Shown: in pieces, positions 17,571 to 26,410 of the stretch
How positions within the stretch are numbered: position 1 is the stretch's first letter
How the letters are laid out: each line of letters begins with the position of its first letter
Origin: Paenibacillus sp. FSL H7-0331
Lineage (GTDB): Bacteria > Bacillota > Bacilli > Paenibacillales > NBRC-103111
DNA length: 64,000 bases
Reading direction: 5' to 3'
Assembly: GCF_001956045.1 (NCBI RefSeq)
Contig: NZ_MRTH01000035.1
Coordinates: 1-64,000 of the forward strand
Position numbers and translations under genes: made by a program
Notes under the pieces: model-generated
The model's input: the letters and a program-made list of their open reading frames with translations, nothing else
Databases searched by the model: none
Told to the model about the DNA's origin: nothing

Positions 17571-18383
17571 CTACTTCCAGGCCTCGTTAATCATGCGGAT
17601 AGCAACAACAAAAAAAGTGATACGAAGCACCCACATCAGCTTCTTGCTGCTCAACGCGTTGGCGATTTTGGCACCAAGCCATCCACCAACCAGAGCACTC
17701 GGCGCAAGTCCCAGGACCATCCAGCCGTCGACTTCTCCCAAGCTTAGATGGGTGACGGTACCCATAATTGACGACAAAAAGATTACAAACATCGAGGTAG
17801 CCGTTGCCACATGCGGCGGATAACGAAATAAAATCATCATAGCCGGTACGAACAAGGAACCACCGCCAATGCCGAACAAGCCGGAAATGATGCCAACAAG
17901 CAGTCCGATCGCAAGTGCGGGCAGCACTCCGTATCCATACGAGTGCACGAGTCCTTGTGCATCTGTGTACGTTCTTTGGATGGGCCATTTCAGACTTAGC
18001 GGCTTCAAACGGTCTTTAATGATCAGCAGGATCGCCATCACCAGCATGAAAATCCCAAAGGCAAGCTGAAATGACTTGGCATCGACAAATTGAGTCATAT
18101 AAGAGCCCAGCATCGCGCCCGGTCCGCACGTCAAGAAATAGAGCCAGCCACTGCGAAAGTCCACTTTACGTTGCTTATGGAAAGCCCACGTAGAGGAAAA
18201 TGCCGTAAAAATCAGCACAGCCAAGGACGTCCCGACTGCTGTTGATACTGATATTTCCTGTCCAACGAAATAAGGACCGAGGTAAATGAGAGCGGGAACA
18301 ATGACGATGCCGCCCCCCAGACCGACGAGACTGCCAAGCGTTGCAGCTAGCAGCCCCACAACCGTATAAAATAAAAAGCTCAT
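17571..18383 (-). CDS. TauE/SafE family membrane permease (sulfite exporter type)
   Basis: A 270-residue polytopic membrane protein with about eight helices in two homologous halves. Each half opens with the family motif: GSLVGLGGGIVIVP near the start and GLFGIGGGSLFVPAMM in the middle. Members export sulfite, sulfoacetate or similar organosulfur anions. ATG 18383 has AAGGAAGG six to seven bases upstream; an ATG at 18401 precedes that site. It stands alone, 91 bases downstream of glpX on the same strand. The substrate cannot be deduced. Confidence 0.9.
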   Translation of the reverse strand: MSFLFYTVVGLLAATLGSLVGLGGGIVIVPALIYLGPYFVGQEISVSTAVGTSLAVLIFTAFSSTWAFHKQRKVDFRSGWLYFLTCGPGAMLGSYMTQFVDAKSFQLAFGIFMLVMAILLIIKDRLKPLSLKWPIQRTYTDAQGLVHSYGYGVLPALAIGLLVGIISGLFGIGGGSLFVPAMMILFRYPPHVATATSMFVIFLSSIMGTVTHLSLGEVDGWMVLGLAPSALVGGWLGAKIANALSSKKLMWVLRITFFVVAIRMINEAWK

Positions 18384-18474
18384 GCTTGTACCTTCCTTCA
18401 TAAAATAGCCATGTATGATCGGTATTTATCATAGTATCATACCTATAATGAAGGTCAATGCATCAGCGCAGCCG

Positions 18475-19452
18475 TTATTTCAAATAAAGTCCACCGATCA
18501 GCGGTTTATTGGGCAAATAATGAACAGTACGGATAAAACGGACTGTTTTGGTTTTGGCTCTCATGACGATCGAGTGTGTCTCTGCGCGTTGATTACCCAT
18601 ATACTGCACACCGCCAAGGAATTCTCCGGGTGTGATCCCGGTGGCCGCAAAGAATACATCTTCGCTTCCAACCATATCGTCCATGCTCAGCAGCTTGAAA
18701 GGATCGCCAATTCCCATACGTCGGCAGCGTTCCAACTCCTCATCATTGGCAGGCATCAAACGTCCCTGAAGCTCACCGTCAAGGCAGCGCAGCGCGGCGG
18801 CAGCTAATACACCCTCGGGTGCACCACCGGAACCAACATATAAATCGATACCGGATTCACTTAAGCAAGGAGCCATTGCACCCGCTACATCTCCATCACT
18901 TAACAATTTAATGCGCACACCGACGCGGCGGAGCGTTTGGATTTTGTCTTGATGGCGTTCGCGATCCAATATCATTACCGTCAGATTACTGAGCGGCTTA
19001 TCCAGGTATTGAGCAGCTTTCAACAGAGTTGTTTCCAACGGATCATCCAGATGCAGCTTGCCCGCCAATAATGGGCCTACAGCCAGCTTATCCATATACA
19101 TATCAGGGGCGTGCAGGAGGCAGCCTTTATTGGCCATTGCAATAACAGACAACGCATTATTCAAGCCCTTGGCCACGGATTCAGTTCCTTCCAAGGGATC
19201 CACGGCGATATCGACTTCGGGACCTTGTCCGTTTCCTACCTTCTCGCCAATGTAGAGCATAGGAGCCTCATCCATTTCACCTTCACCAATAACAACGGTA
19301 CCTTGTACAGAAACAGAGTCGAACATCGCCCTCATGGCCGTAGTTGCAGCCCCGTCAGCTTCATTTTTGTTGCCACGTCCCATCCATTGTGCGGCGGATA
19401 ATGCGGCCAATTCGGTGACCCTTACTATTTCCATCGCTAGCTCTCGTTCCAT
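18475..19452 (-). CDS. glpX: class II fructose-1,6-bisphosphatase
   Basis: A 325-residue GlpX enzyme that hydrolyses fructose-1,6-bisphosphate to fructose-6-phosphate in gluconeogenesis. Metal and phosphate motifs are visible: VIGEGEMDEAPML, AVDPLEGTES (the D-P-x-E/D-G-T motif), LYVGSGGAPEGVLAAAAL and GRLMPANDEE. The N-terminus MERELAMEIVRVTELAAL aligns by eye with B. subtilis GlpX; GGGGG precedes ATG 19452. Gene order is notable: it is divergent from ccpN, the repressor of gluconeogenic genes, across a 260-base region containing a 20-base inverted repeat, which suggests CcpN control. Confidence 0.95.
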   Translation of the reverse strand: MERELAMEIVRVTELAALSAAQWMGRGNKNEADGAATTAMRAMFDSVSVQGTVVIGEGEMDEAPMLYIGEKVGNGQGPEVDIAVDPLEGTESVAKGLNNALSVIAMANKGCLLHAPDMYMDKLAVGPLLAGKLHLDDPLETTLLKAAQYLDKPLSNLTVMILDRERHQDKIQTLRRVGVRIKLLSDGDVAGAMAPCLSESGIDLYVGSGGAPEGVLAAAALRCLDGELQGRLMPANDEELERCRRMGIGDPFKLLSMDDMVGSEDVFFAATGITPGEFLGGVQYMGNQRAETHSIVMRAKTKTVRFIRTVHYLPNKPLIGGLYLK

Positions 19453-19521
19453 ACATATTCCCCCAAACTCATATTTGAATAAATAAGTTGCAATATATCG
19501 TGGTTTCAGATCAATTATTAC

Positions 19522-19541
19522 ACATTATATATACATAATGT
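19522..19541. promoter_or_regulatory. inverted repeat between glpX and ccpN
   Basis: ACATTAT (19522-19528) and ATAATGT (19535-19541) are perfect 7-base arms with a 6-base centre, ATATAC. It lies 70 bases upstream of glpX and about 165 before the ccpN start region, a suitable place for a shared operator. The rest of the 19453-19706 gap is AT-rich with a TATACT element near 19648. Confidence 0.45.
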
Positions 19542-19715
19542 AACTGATAAATGTGAAAAAAACCAATTTTTTTGATAAAATATTTGTTATTAGCAGATAA
19601 ATATTGTTTATAGGACGTATTTGTGTAAATCATTTCTGATTTTTGGTATACTTTATATCATATAGAAGGTTCCAGAAGTATAAAGTTCCGGGACAGGGAG
19701 GTCACGATTATCGAA

Positions 19716-20357
19716 TTGTCAGCCCGTCAATTACATATTGTTGAACTGGTCAAGCAGCATTCGCCTATTACCGGAGAGCAGATTGCAGAGATGCTCGGGT
19801 TAAGCCGTCCGACGCTTCGTTCAGATTTGGCCCTGCTGGTGATGCTTGGGTTGGTCGATGCCAAGCCGAAGGTTGGCTATACGCCGGGTTCATCCATTTC
19901 CGCTGAGAATCAAGTGTCTCGAAGATTGCAATCCTTGAAAATAAAAGATATCCAGGCCGTACCTGTCGTAGTCAGAGAGTCGGCATTGATTCATGATGCG
20001 GTTGTTGCGCTTTTCATGGAAAATGTCGGCAGTCTGATTGTAGTTGATGAAGAAAGCTGTTTATCTGGTATTATTTCACGTAAGGACTTGTTGAAATTCA
20101 CACTTGGCAATCCTTCGGCCTCCACGATGCCTGTCAGTATGGTTATGACCAGGGAGCCCAATGTGATTCATGTACAGCCTGAAGACAATGTACTTGAAGC
20201 GGCGCGTAGGATGATCCATCATCAGGTGGACGGTTTGCCGGTAGTTGTACCCATCAAGCAGGATAACGCTCAGGGTCGTAATCGCTGGGAGGTCGTTGGC
20301 CGCATTACCAATACGATGATGACACAGCTGCTGGTAGAGCTTGCCTCGGAGTCTTGA
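19716..20357 (+). CDS. ccpN: CcpN-type repressor of gluconeogenic genes
   Basis: A 213-residue transcription regulator: N-terminal winged HTH (PITGEQIAEMLGLSRPTLRSDL) followed by two CBS domains (about residues 70-130 and 140-205). This is the architecture of B. subtilis CcpN, which represses gapB and pckA on glycolytic carbon sources. The next gene is the PEP-synthetase/PPDK regulatory protein, the same pair as ccpN-yqfL. The start is uncertain: TTG 19716 is 14 bases from GGGAGG (19696-19701), while an in-frame ATT at 19707 is only five bases from it and would add IIE, matching the IEL that I recall from the B. subtilis N-terminus. See findings. Confidence 0.92.
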   Translation: MSARQLHIVELVKQHSPITGEQIAEMLGLSRPTLRSDLALLVMLGLVDAKPKVGYTPGSSISAENQVSRRLQSLKIKDIQAVPVVVRESALIHDAVVALFMENVGSLIVVDEESCLSGIISRKDLLKFTLGNPSASTMPVSMVMTREPNVIHVQPEDNVLEAARRMIHHQVDGLPVVVPIKQDNAQGRNRWEVVGRITNTMMTQLLVELASES

Positions 20358-20427
20358 TAGTACGGTGAATTCACCGAATATCTAGAAGTAGCCGGTACAG
20401 TATGATGTGAGCAAAGGAGAACAGTGG

Positions 20428-21234
20428 ATGACGGACGATCGGCATTATGAGATAACCATTTGCTCGGATTCGGTAGGTGAAACGGCCGAGGCGGTTGTAA
20501 AAGCGACTATGCGCCAATTCGATGCCCATCAGGTCACAACAAAACGGATTGGACATATCAAGCATGAGGATGAAATACGTGTAATCATGGAGGCTGCCGC
20601 CAAACGGGGAGGCTTTGTAGCTTATACGCTTGTGCAGCCGGAGCTGCGTGAAATGATGAAGGAAGAAGCCATCCGTCTGGGAGTCAGAGCCATAGATATT
20701 ATGGGACCGATGATGGAGGCGTTCATCGACACATTCAATGATTCGCCGAAGCGCAAGCCTGGGCTGCAGCATGAGATGGATGATGATTACTTTCGCCGTG
20801 TCGAGGCTATAGAATTTACTGTTAAATGCGATGATGGACGAGATACGAGCTCATTGCTAAAGGCAGATATTATATTGATTGGCGTATCACGAACCTCCAA
20901 GACACCACTCAGTATTTTTTTGGCACATAAGGGCCATAAGGTGACCAATTTACCGCTGGTTCCTGAGGTCAAGCCGCCGAAGGAACTGTTCATGCTGCAC
21001 GGCAGGCGAATTATCGGATTAATCATGGATCCGGATAAGCTGCTCAAGATTCGTACCGAGCGACTAAAGGCTGTAGGGCTGCCTGATGGTGCCAAATATG
21101 CTGCGCTCGATCGTATTGTTGAGGAACTGGAGTATGCCCAAGTCATCATGAAGCAGCTTGGCTGTCCAGTCATTAATGTAACCGACAAGGCGATTGAGGA
21201 AACGGCAGGCATTATTCTGGGGTATATGTCTTAG
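20428..21234 (+). CDS. pyruvate, water (or phosphate) dikinase regulatory protein, kinase/pyrophosphorylase
   Basis: A 268-residue DUF299-family enzyme that switches PEP synthetase or pyruvate phosphate dikinase off by ADP-dependent phosphorylation and on by Pi-dependent pyrophosphorolysis. Key segments are ITICSDSVGETAEAV at the start, the P-loop-like LIGVSRTSKTPLSIFLA, and GLIMDPDKLLKIRTERL. AAAGGAG is eight bases before ATG 20428; a GTG seven codons upstream overlaps nothing useful. It follows ccpN by 70 bases, as yqfL follows ccpN (yqzB) in Bacillus, so repression of gluconeogenesis and control of PEP synthesis are encoded together. Confidence 0.94.
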   Translation: MTDDRHYEITICSDSVGETAEAVVKATMRQFDAHQVTTKRIGHIKHEDEIRVIMEAAAKRGGFVAYTLVQPELREMMKEEAIRLGVRAIDIMGPMMEAFIDTFNDSPKRKPGLQHEMDDDYFRRVEAIEFTVKCDDGRDTSSLLKADIILIGVSRTSKTPLSIFLAHKGHKVTNLPLVPEVKPPKELFMLHGRRIIGLIMDPDKLLKIRTERLKAVGLPDGAKYAALDRIVEELEYAQVIMKQLGCPVINVTDKAIEETAGIILGYMS

Positions 21235-21282
21235 GACTGCAATAAATATCGAATAATCAGTTTGGAGAGGAATGATACTTTT

Positions 21283-21897
21283 ATGTTCAAAAAAATTGCT
21301 GCTGATGCGTTAGGGTTAAGCGATATTGGAAGCGTAATTAAACCAGCGGATTACGATAAGGTAGATGCTGACGATTACGTCATGAATGAGGACAACGAAA
21401 AAATTTATTTTCTGATCAAATCCAAGGCTGATGAGTACTGCTTCACCAATTTGGGGCTTATCCATCTGGATGGTACAAGTGCACTAAGCAAAAAACGGAC
21501 GCTTCGTCGCTTTAATTACAGCCATCATCCCATTACGAACGTAGCTCTTGAAACAGCGGGAACTGTTGATCTCGATGTGGAAATTAAATTCACGATTGGC
21601 GCAGCGGTTTATTCCATTGATGTTCACAAGAAGCATATTGCCGAAGTCAAGGATTTGTATAAATCACTGCTCAAAATTGCGGAAATCTCCTATGATAACG
21701 AAACGACGCTGCAGTATGCAAAAGAAAGCGTTCATCTCGCATCAGCGACATTAAATCGTTCGGTCAAAGAGGGCGGTAATATCGTCGAGCAATTTAAGGA
21801 AATTACGGAGTCTGCTTTCTTCTGGATGGTGGAAACCCACAAGCAGTACAAAGTCAAGGATTATGGTCATATTTTCGAGCGTTATATTAATCAGTAA
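21283..21897 (+). CDS. YvbH-like PH domain-containing protein
   Basis: A 204-residue protein with an N-terminal bacterial PH-like domain (about 25-130; segments DEYCFTNLGLIHLDG, LRRFNYSHHPI, VDLDVEIKFTIG) and a helical C-terminal region (LYKSLLKIAEISYDNE onward) similar to YvbH-type proteins. The function is not established. There is no signal peptide, so it is cytosolic. ATG 21283 is preceded by GGAGAGG at 12-13 bases. It follows the regulatory kinase gene by 48 bases and ends at a clear terminator, so it may be the last gene of the ccpN transcript. Confidence 0.82.
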   Translation: MFKKIAADALGLSDIGSVIKPADYDKVDADDYVMNEDNEKIYFLIKSKADEYCFTNLGLIHLDGTSALSKKRTLRRFNYSHHPITNVALETAGTVDLDVEIKFTIGAAVYSIDVHKKHIAEVKDLYKSLLKIAEISYDNETTLQYAKESVHLASATLNRSVKEGGNIVEQFKEITESAFFWMVETHKQYKVKDYGHIFERYINQ

Positions 21898-21976
21898 TTT
21901 AGCTGAAATGATGAAGATAGATCAGATCACCAATCAAGCTCTGCACTCATATACGATTTTAATTTAGATAACATGA

Positions 21977-22015
21977 ATAAAGCCCTGTCGAGCTCACAAA
22001 GTCGGCGGGGCTTTT
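21977..22015 (+). terminator. terminator after the PH-domain gene
   Basis: AAAGCCCTGTCGA pairs with TCGGCGGGGCTTTT around a short loop; TTTTGTCGTCTTT follows. Confidence 0.85.
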
Positions 22016-22179
22016 GTCGTCTTTACAGGTTATGAAAGAAATGAGAGGTGATCAGGAGATTGTTAAGGAATACGTAATATTTGCAGGTGAAGGTTATGTT
22101 AAAATACAGTCATAGTATGTTTAGCTGGAACTGGCTTGTGTCTCATTGCTGTCACCCAAAAAGGAGGGCGTACGAGTCT

Positions 22180-22911
22180 ATGGTGAAAATATTGGTCGCT
22201 GATGATGAGGAAAATATAACTGATGTGTGCGCCCGATACCTGCAGCGTGAGGGGTTTGACGTCGTATGCGCCAAGGATGGCGATGAAGCGCTACATATAT
22301 GGGAAAGCGAGTCACCGGATTTTATCGTGCTGGACGTGATGATGCCGAAGAAAACGGGCTGGCAAGTATGTGAGGAAATCCGTAGCAGGAGCGATGTGCC
22401 GATTCTGATGCTTACAGCCAGAGGTGAAGAGCTGGACCGGCTCATGGGACTTACGATGGGCGCGGATGATTATATGACAAAGCCGTTCAGCCCCCGGGAG
22501 CTGGTGCTGCGTGTGAAAGCGATTCTAAGGCGTCTGAGGCCGATAGAACCAGCCAACATCACAGCAGTCTCTTCTCCGGCTGGCAAATCAGGCTCGATCA
22601 TTCATCGAATGGGTCTGGAAATCGATAGTTTGCGAAGGACAGTCAGGGTAGGCGGTAAGGAAGCGGAGCTAACTGTTAAGGAATTCGAGCTGCTTTGGTT
22701 GTTTGCCAACCATCCCGATCAGGTGTTTTCTCGCAATCAATTATTGAATACGATTTGGGACATTGATTATTTTGGAGATACGACGACAGTAACGGTTCAT
22801 ATCCGAAGGCTGCGGGAGAAGATTGAACAGAACCCTTCTACACCTAAATACATCAAAACCGTTTGGGGTATCGGTTATAAGTTTGACGGAAAAGGGGGCG
22901 AACCGGTATGA
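22180..22911 (+). CDS. OmpR/PhoB family response regulator
   Basis: A 243-residue response regulator. The receiver domain has the acidic pair DDEE (about residues 8-11), the phosphoacceptor Asp in FIVLDVMMPKK, the Thr/Ser in LMLTARG and the Lys in TKPFSPREL. The C-terminal winged helix has VKEFELLWLFANHPDQVFSR and the RRLREKIE recognition segment, ending VWGIGYKFDG. AAGGAGG (22161-22167) precedes ATG 22180 by 12 bases. Its stop overlaps the start of the sensor kinase gene (ATGA), so the pair is co-translated. The regulated genes are unknown; the next gene is a molybdopterin oxidoreductase. Confidence 0.94.
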   Translation: MVKILVADDEENITDVCARYLQREGFDVVCAKDGDEALHIWESESPDFIVLDVMMPKKTGWQVCEEIRSRSDVPILMLTARGEELDRLMGLTMGADDYMTKPFSPRELVLRVKAILRRLRPIEPANITAVSSPAGKSGSIIHRMGLEIDSLRRTVRVGGKEAELTVKEFELLWLFANHPDQVFSRNQLLNTIWDIDYFGDTTTVTVHIRRLREKIEQNPSTPKYIKTVWGIGYKFDGKGGEPV

Positions 22912-23969
22912 ACCGGTTTATGGGCTCGGTGGGCCTGCGCACCTATTTGCTGTTAACGAGTCTGGTCAGTATTGCTGCCATCTTGATCAGCTTGTTTGTC
23001 AGCTACAGGAAGATGTTCTTGACGCTGGATGAGTTGATATGGCTTACTCTTGTAACTGTTGGCGCAGGAATCCTTTCCTTGATTGTACATCTGATCATGA
23101 CGCGACCAATTGAGAGGGCCATTGATATGATCAGCAAGGAATCTCAGCAGATCGCGCAGGGAGATTTTCGTGGGGAGCTGCCGCTGATTGGACCTGTGGA
23201 GTTTCAGGCGATGGCCGTTCATTTTAATGAAATGAGCCGTCAATTGAATGAAAGCTTCCAGCAGCTGCGGTCCTCGGAGGCTTCGCGGCGAGAGCTTGTG
23301 GCCAACGTGTCCCATGATTTGCGTACGCCGCTGGCTTCGATTCAATCGTTTGTTGAGGCTCTGCAGGATGATTTAATAGAGGACCCTGATACGTATAAAC
23401 GTTATCTGAGTACGATTCGTCTGGAAACCCAACGTCTGAGTGGTTTAATCAATGATTTATTTGATCTGTCGCGCAGGGAGGCAGGTGCGGAAAGCTTTGA
23501 GCCTGAGGCGTATCATCTGGATAATCTGATTGTCGAAACCTTGCAAAGCCATCTGCTGCAAATTGAGGATAAAGGAATCGAAGTGGAAGGACACATTCCT
23601 GAGGGGCTGCCGCCCGTTTCGATTATGCCCAATGAAATTAAACGGGTCGTTTCCAATTTGCTCCACAATGCGCTGCGTCATTCTCCTGAAGGGGGAAAGA
23701 TTCGAATTTACGCGCAAATGCCGAAGGATGGGTTCGTATTGGTTACAGTGGAGGATCAAGGTGAGGGCATTGCCGAAGAGGAGCAGGTTCGGCTGTTTGA
23801 GCGCTTTTATCGGACGGATCATTCACGCAGCCGGGCGAGCGGAGGCTCCGGGCTTGGTCTGGCGATTACCAAATCGATCGTGGAAATTCACGGCGGCCAG
23901 GTTGGAGTAAGCAGTCAGCTTGGGAAAGGCAGTCAATTCTGGTTTACGGTACCTGTGGTCCAACGATAA
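22908..23969 (+). CDS. sensor histidine kinase
   Basis: A 353-residue membrane kinase. Two transmembrane helices (about 8-25 and 40-65) enclose only a short external loop, followed by a HAMP-like linker, the H-box ANVSHDLRTPLASIQ with the phosphorylated His, and the ATPase domain with N-box LLHNALRHS, DQGEGIAEEE and GGSGLGLAI. The tiny extracytoplasmic loop suggests intramembrane or cytoplasmic sensing. It overlaps the response regulator stop by four bases. Confidence 0.93.
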   Translation: MNRFMGSVGLRTYLLLTSLVSIAAILISLFVSYRKMFLTLDELIWLTLVTVGAGILSLIVHLIMTRPIERAIDMISKESQQIAQGDFRGELPLIGPVEFQAMAVHFNEMSRQLNESFQQLRSSEASRRELVANVSHDLRTPLASIQSFVEALQDDLIEDPDTYKRYLSTIRLETQRLSGLINDLFDLSRREAGAESFEPEAYHLDNLIVETLQSHLLQIEDKGIEVEGHIPEGLPPVSIMPNEIKRVVSNLLHNALRHSPEGGKIRIYAQMPKDGFVLVTVEDQGEGIAEEEQVRLFERFYRTDHSRSRASGGSGLGLAITKSIVEIHGGQVGVSSQLGKGSQFWFTVPVVQR

Positions 23970-24113
23970 GTAGATTGGTTTTGTGAGCATATATTTTCGT
24001 AATTTAGAAGATTGCATACAACCAAGAGCCCTGCTCTTTACGTATTCCTAAGTAAAGACGACGAATCAGAAGGTTGCCAAATGAATGGATGTAAACAGGA
24101 AGGCGGTGCGGAA

Positions 24114-25451
24114 ATGGATAGATGGAGAGATTGGCTAAAGGAATCTTACGGCAAAAAATTATCAAGGCTGCACGCATGGAACGCTTGGGTCGTACTTTTG
24201 CTGGCTGTTACGGGTGTGGTGCTCTATGTCCCGACGATTCGTGGTGATTTGGGCGCACTTCGTGTAGTTCTGAAGCAGGCTCATATCGTGCTCGGTATCG
24301 CGTCCATTGTTCTCATTGCCTTGTACCTGCCGTTGATTCCCAAGCATTGGAAGCAGCTCAAAACGAGATTAAAGCAGCGGTGGAATTTAGCGGTTGTGCT
24401 GTTTTTACTCATAGGTTGGGGGGTTACAGGACTTATTCTGTGGCAGTTCCACAACCTGCCTCCAGTGTGGAGTAATGTTTCGCTGGTGCTGCATGACTTG
24501 TTCACATGGGTCGGAATCCCATACGCCTTGTATCATTCTATTTCACGGAGCCGTTGGCTCAAAACGATGCGGTCTGAGGAACAGAAGGCAGCCAGACAAT
24601 TGCTGAAGGATAAACGGGAAACGGTGGGTGTGGCGGCAGCAGAAACGGGATCTGGTTCTGGTGAGATTGTGGCAGCAAGTGCTATGAGTCCACAAAAATT
24701 TGTGGAATTTTTGAAAAATGCACCGATCTCGCGGGCGACTTTTTTGCGTACCGTTATTGGGTTCCTGCTAGTATTCGGTGTAGGTCCTTATTTTTACCGT
24801 TGGATGAAGAGTATTTCGGATACCGGGGGCGCTGAACTGGACCAGATTTACGCGGCCGATGCCAATCAAATGCAGCCAAAGCCTATTGCACTTGCCGAAT
24901 CAAGTCCTCCTATCGGAGGAGGTCTGAAAGGCGAGTTTCGAGTATATACGGTTACGGATATCCCGGCCTTTTCGAGCGATAGCTGGCAGTTTTCGATATC
25001 GGGTCTGGTGGATAAACCAATAACCTGGAACTGGGAACAGTTTATGCAGCTCAAGCGCAAGGTACAGGTGAGTGATTTTCATTGTGTGACCGGCTGGTCG
25101 GTGTATAAAGTAACCTGGGAAGGGATTCCGCTGTCGGAGCTGCTTCAGATGGCTGGAGTGAAGGGCGCAGCACGTTTTGCCAAAATGTATTCGGGCGACA
25201 AGGTATATACGGATTGTTTGTCATTGGAGCAGGTTAAAATGGAAGATGTCATGGTTGCGGTGTTAATGGACGGTAAACCGATTCCGAATCAATTGGGAGG
25301 TCCTGTCCGGCTGATCGTCCCGAAAATGTATGCTTACAAATCGGTCAAATGGCTGCAGGCTGTCGAATTGATCGAAGAAGAGCATATCGGTTATTGGGAG
25401 GTTCGCGGCTACGATAATGATGCTTGGGTACCAGGGAGCAAGCTGTCTTAG
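24114..25451 (+). CDS. membrane molybdopterin-dependent oxidoreductase with cytochrome b-like domain
   Basis: About 445 residues in two parts. The N-terminal 150 residues have four helices with conserved-looking His (LHAWNAW at His20, KQAHIVLG, WQFHNLP, LHDLF and LYHS), resembling a cytochrome b561-type haem domain. After another helix (about 207-228) comes an extracytoplasmic sulfite-oxidase/YedY-like molybdopterin domain with the Mo-ligating Cys in DFHCVTGWSVYKVTW (about residue 324) and GGPVRLIVPKMYAYKSVKW. It would pass electrons between the quinone pool and an unknown substrate such as oxidised methionine or another S/N-oxide. I prefer ATG 24114 (AGGAAGG about 10 upstream); ATG 24081 is an alternative. 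The cofactor genes mobA-moaA-moeA follow. Confidence 0.88.
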   Translation: MDRWRDWLKESYGKKLSRLHAWNAWVVLLLAVTGVVLYVPTIRGDLGALRVVLKQAHIVLGIASIVLIALYLPLIPKHWKQLKTRLKQRWNLAVVLFLLIGWGVTGLILWQFHNLPPVWSNVSLVLHDLFTWVGIPYALYHSISRSRWLKTMRSEEQKAARQLLKDKRETVGVAAAETGSGSGEIVAASAMSPQKFVEFLKNAPISRATFLRTVIGFLLVFGVGPYFYRWMKSISDTGGAELDQIYAADANQMQPKPIALAESSPPIGGGLKGEFRVYTVTDIPAFSSDSWQFSISGLVDKPITWNWEQFMQLKRKVQVSDFHCVTGWSVYKVTWEGIPLSELLQMAGVKGAARFAKMYSGDKVYTDCLSLEQVKMEDVMVAVLMDGKPIPNQLGGPVRLIVPKMYAYKSVKWLQAVELIEEEHIGYWEVRGYDNDAWVPGSKLS

Positions 25452-25471
25452 ACAGTTCGGCTCCTTTTGCC
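25435..25471 (+). terminator. hairpin overlapping the oxidoreductase stop codon
   Basis: GGAGC-AAGCTGTC and GACAG-TTCGGCTCC pair with the TAG stop codon in the loop, followed by TTTTG. The T run is short. Confidence 0.5.
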
Positions 25472-25610
25472 GTATGAGTTGCGATGTGGGATAGACGTTG
25501 TATCTAACCATTTCGGTAATTTCGTATAGCCTCCTCTGACTTTTTATTTTATAGTAGAAGGAAAAGAACTCGCGCAGGACAGCTGACAGGCGAGCGGGAG
25601 GCTTATGGAC

Positions 25611-26252
25611 ATGAAGCTGGTTTCATTAAATATCAGTATGCCGGTTACGGTCGATTATCAGGGAAAGCCTGTACAAACCGGAATTTTCAAAAATCCCGTA
25701 GATCAGGAGCTGCTGCTCTCCACGACCCAGCTGGAGGGAGATGGGCAGGCAGATCTGGTGAACCACGGTGGGGCCGATAAAGCGGTCTGCGTATATTGCG
25801 CCGAGCATTATATTTATTGGCAGGAAAAGCTACAACGGAAGCTTCCATATGGAGCATTTGGAGAAAATTTTACAATCGAGGGATTGCTTGAATCTGATAT
25901 CCATATCGGGGATACGTATGAAATTGGTACAGCTGTCGTCCAGCTTAGCCAGCCCCGGCAGCCGTGCTTTAAGCTTGCTGTTAAGCATGGAATCAAGGAT
26001 CTCCCTTTGCAGGTTCAGGAAACAGGCTATACCGGTTATTACTTTCGCGTCCTGCAAGAGGGACGTGTCTCAGCAGGGCGAACATTCCGTTTGGTTGAGA
26101 GACAGCCGCTTGCTATCACGGTTACTAATGCCAATCGTCTCAAATATGTCGATAAATCCGATACCACCGCTATTCGCCAATTACTATCTGTCGGTGCCCT
26201 GTCCGACAGCTGGCGAGCTTCTTTCGAAAAACGCTTAGAGAACCCCGAATAG
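25611..26252 (+). CDS. MOSC domain-containing protein (YiiM-like)
   Basis: A 213-residue protein with a MOSC domain followed by a 3-alpha extension, as in YiiM/YflK. Visible are VNHGGADKAVCVYCAEHY, YGAFGENFTIEGLLE and the conserved Cys in RQPCFKLAVKHGI, the proposed molybdenum-cofactor ligand. Members reduce N-hydroxylated compounds or carry Moco-bound sulfur. GGAGG is nine bases before ATG 25611 and only three before ATG 25605. It lies between the molybdopterin oxidoreductase and mobA, in keeping with a molybdenum role. Confidence 0.92.
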   Translation: MKLVSLNISMPVTVDYQGKPVQTGIFKNPVDQELLLSTTQLEGDGQADLVNHGGADKAVCVYCAEHYIYWQEKLQRKLPYGAFGENFTIEGLLESDIHIGDTYEIGTAVVQLSQPRQPCFKLAVKHGIKDLPLQVQETGYTGYYFRVLQEGRVSAGRTFRLVERQPLAITVTNANRLKYVDKSDTTAIRQLLSVGALSDSWRASFEKRLENPE

Positions 26253-26285
26253 GGTTGGTTGATTAATGAATTTAATAATCGAAAC

Positions 26286-26390
26286 TAAGCGTGTCCCGTA
26301 AGGGACGAAAAGCGCCCCGAACACACACAGTCAATCAACAAACGAGCCAACCGCACCAAAGTAAGCGTGTCCCATAAGGGACGAAAAGCG
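26286..26390. repeat. two direct copies of a 29-base hairpin-bearing repeat
   Basis: Copies at 26286-26314 and 26362-26390 share TAAGCGTGTCCC-TAAGGGACGAAAAGCG with one difference (G or A in the loop). Each contains GTCCC/GGGAC arms with a four-base loop. They are 76 bases apart in the MOSC-mobA gap. Confidence 0.8.
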
Positions 26391-26410
26391 AGTATAAGAA
26401 CTAAAAAGTA

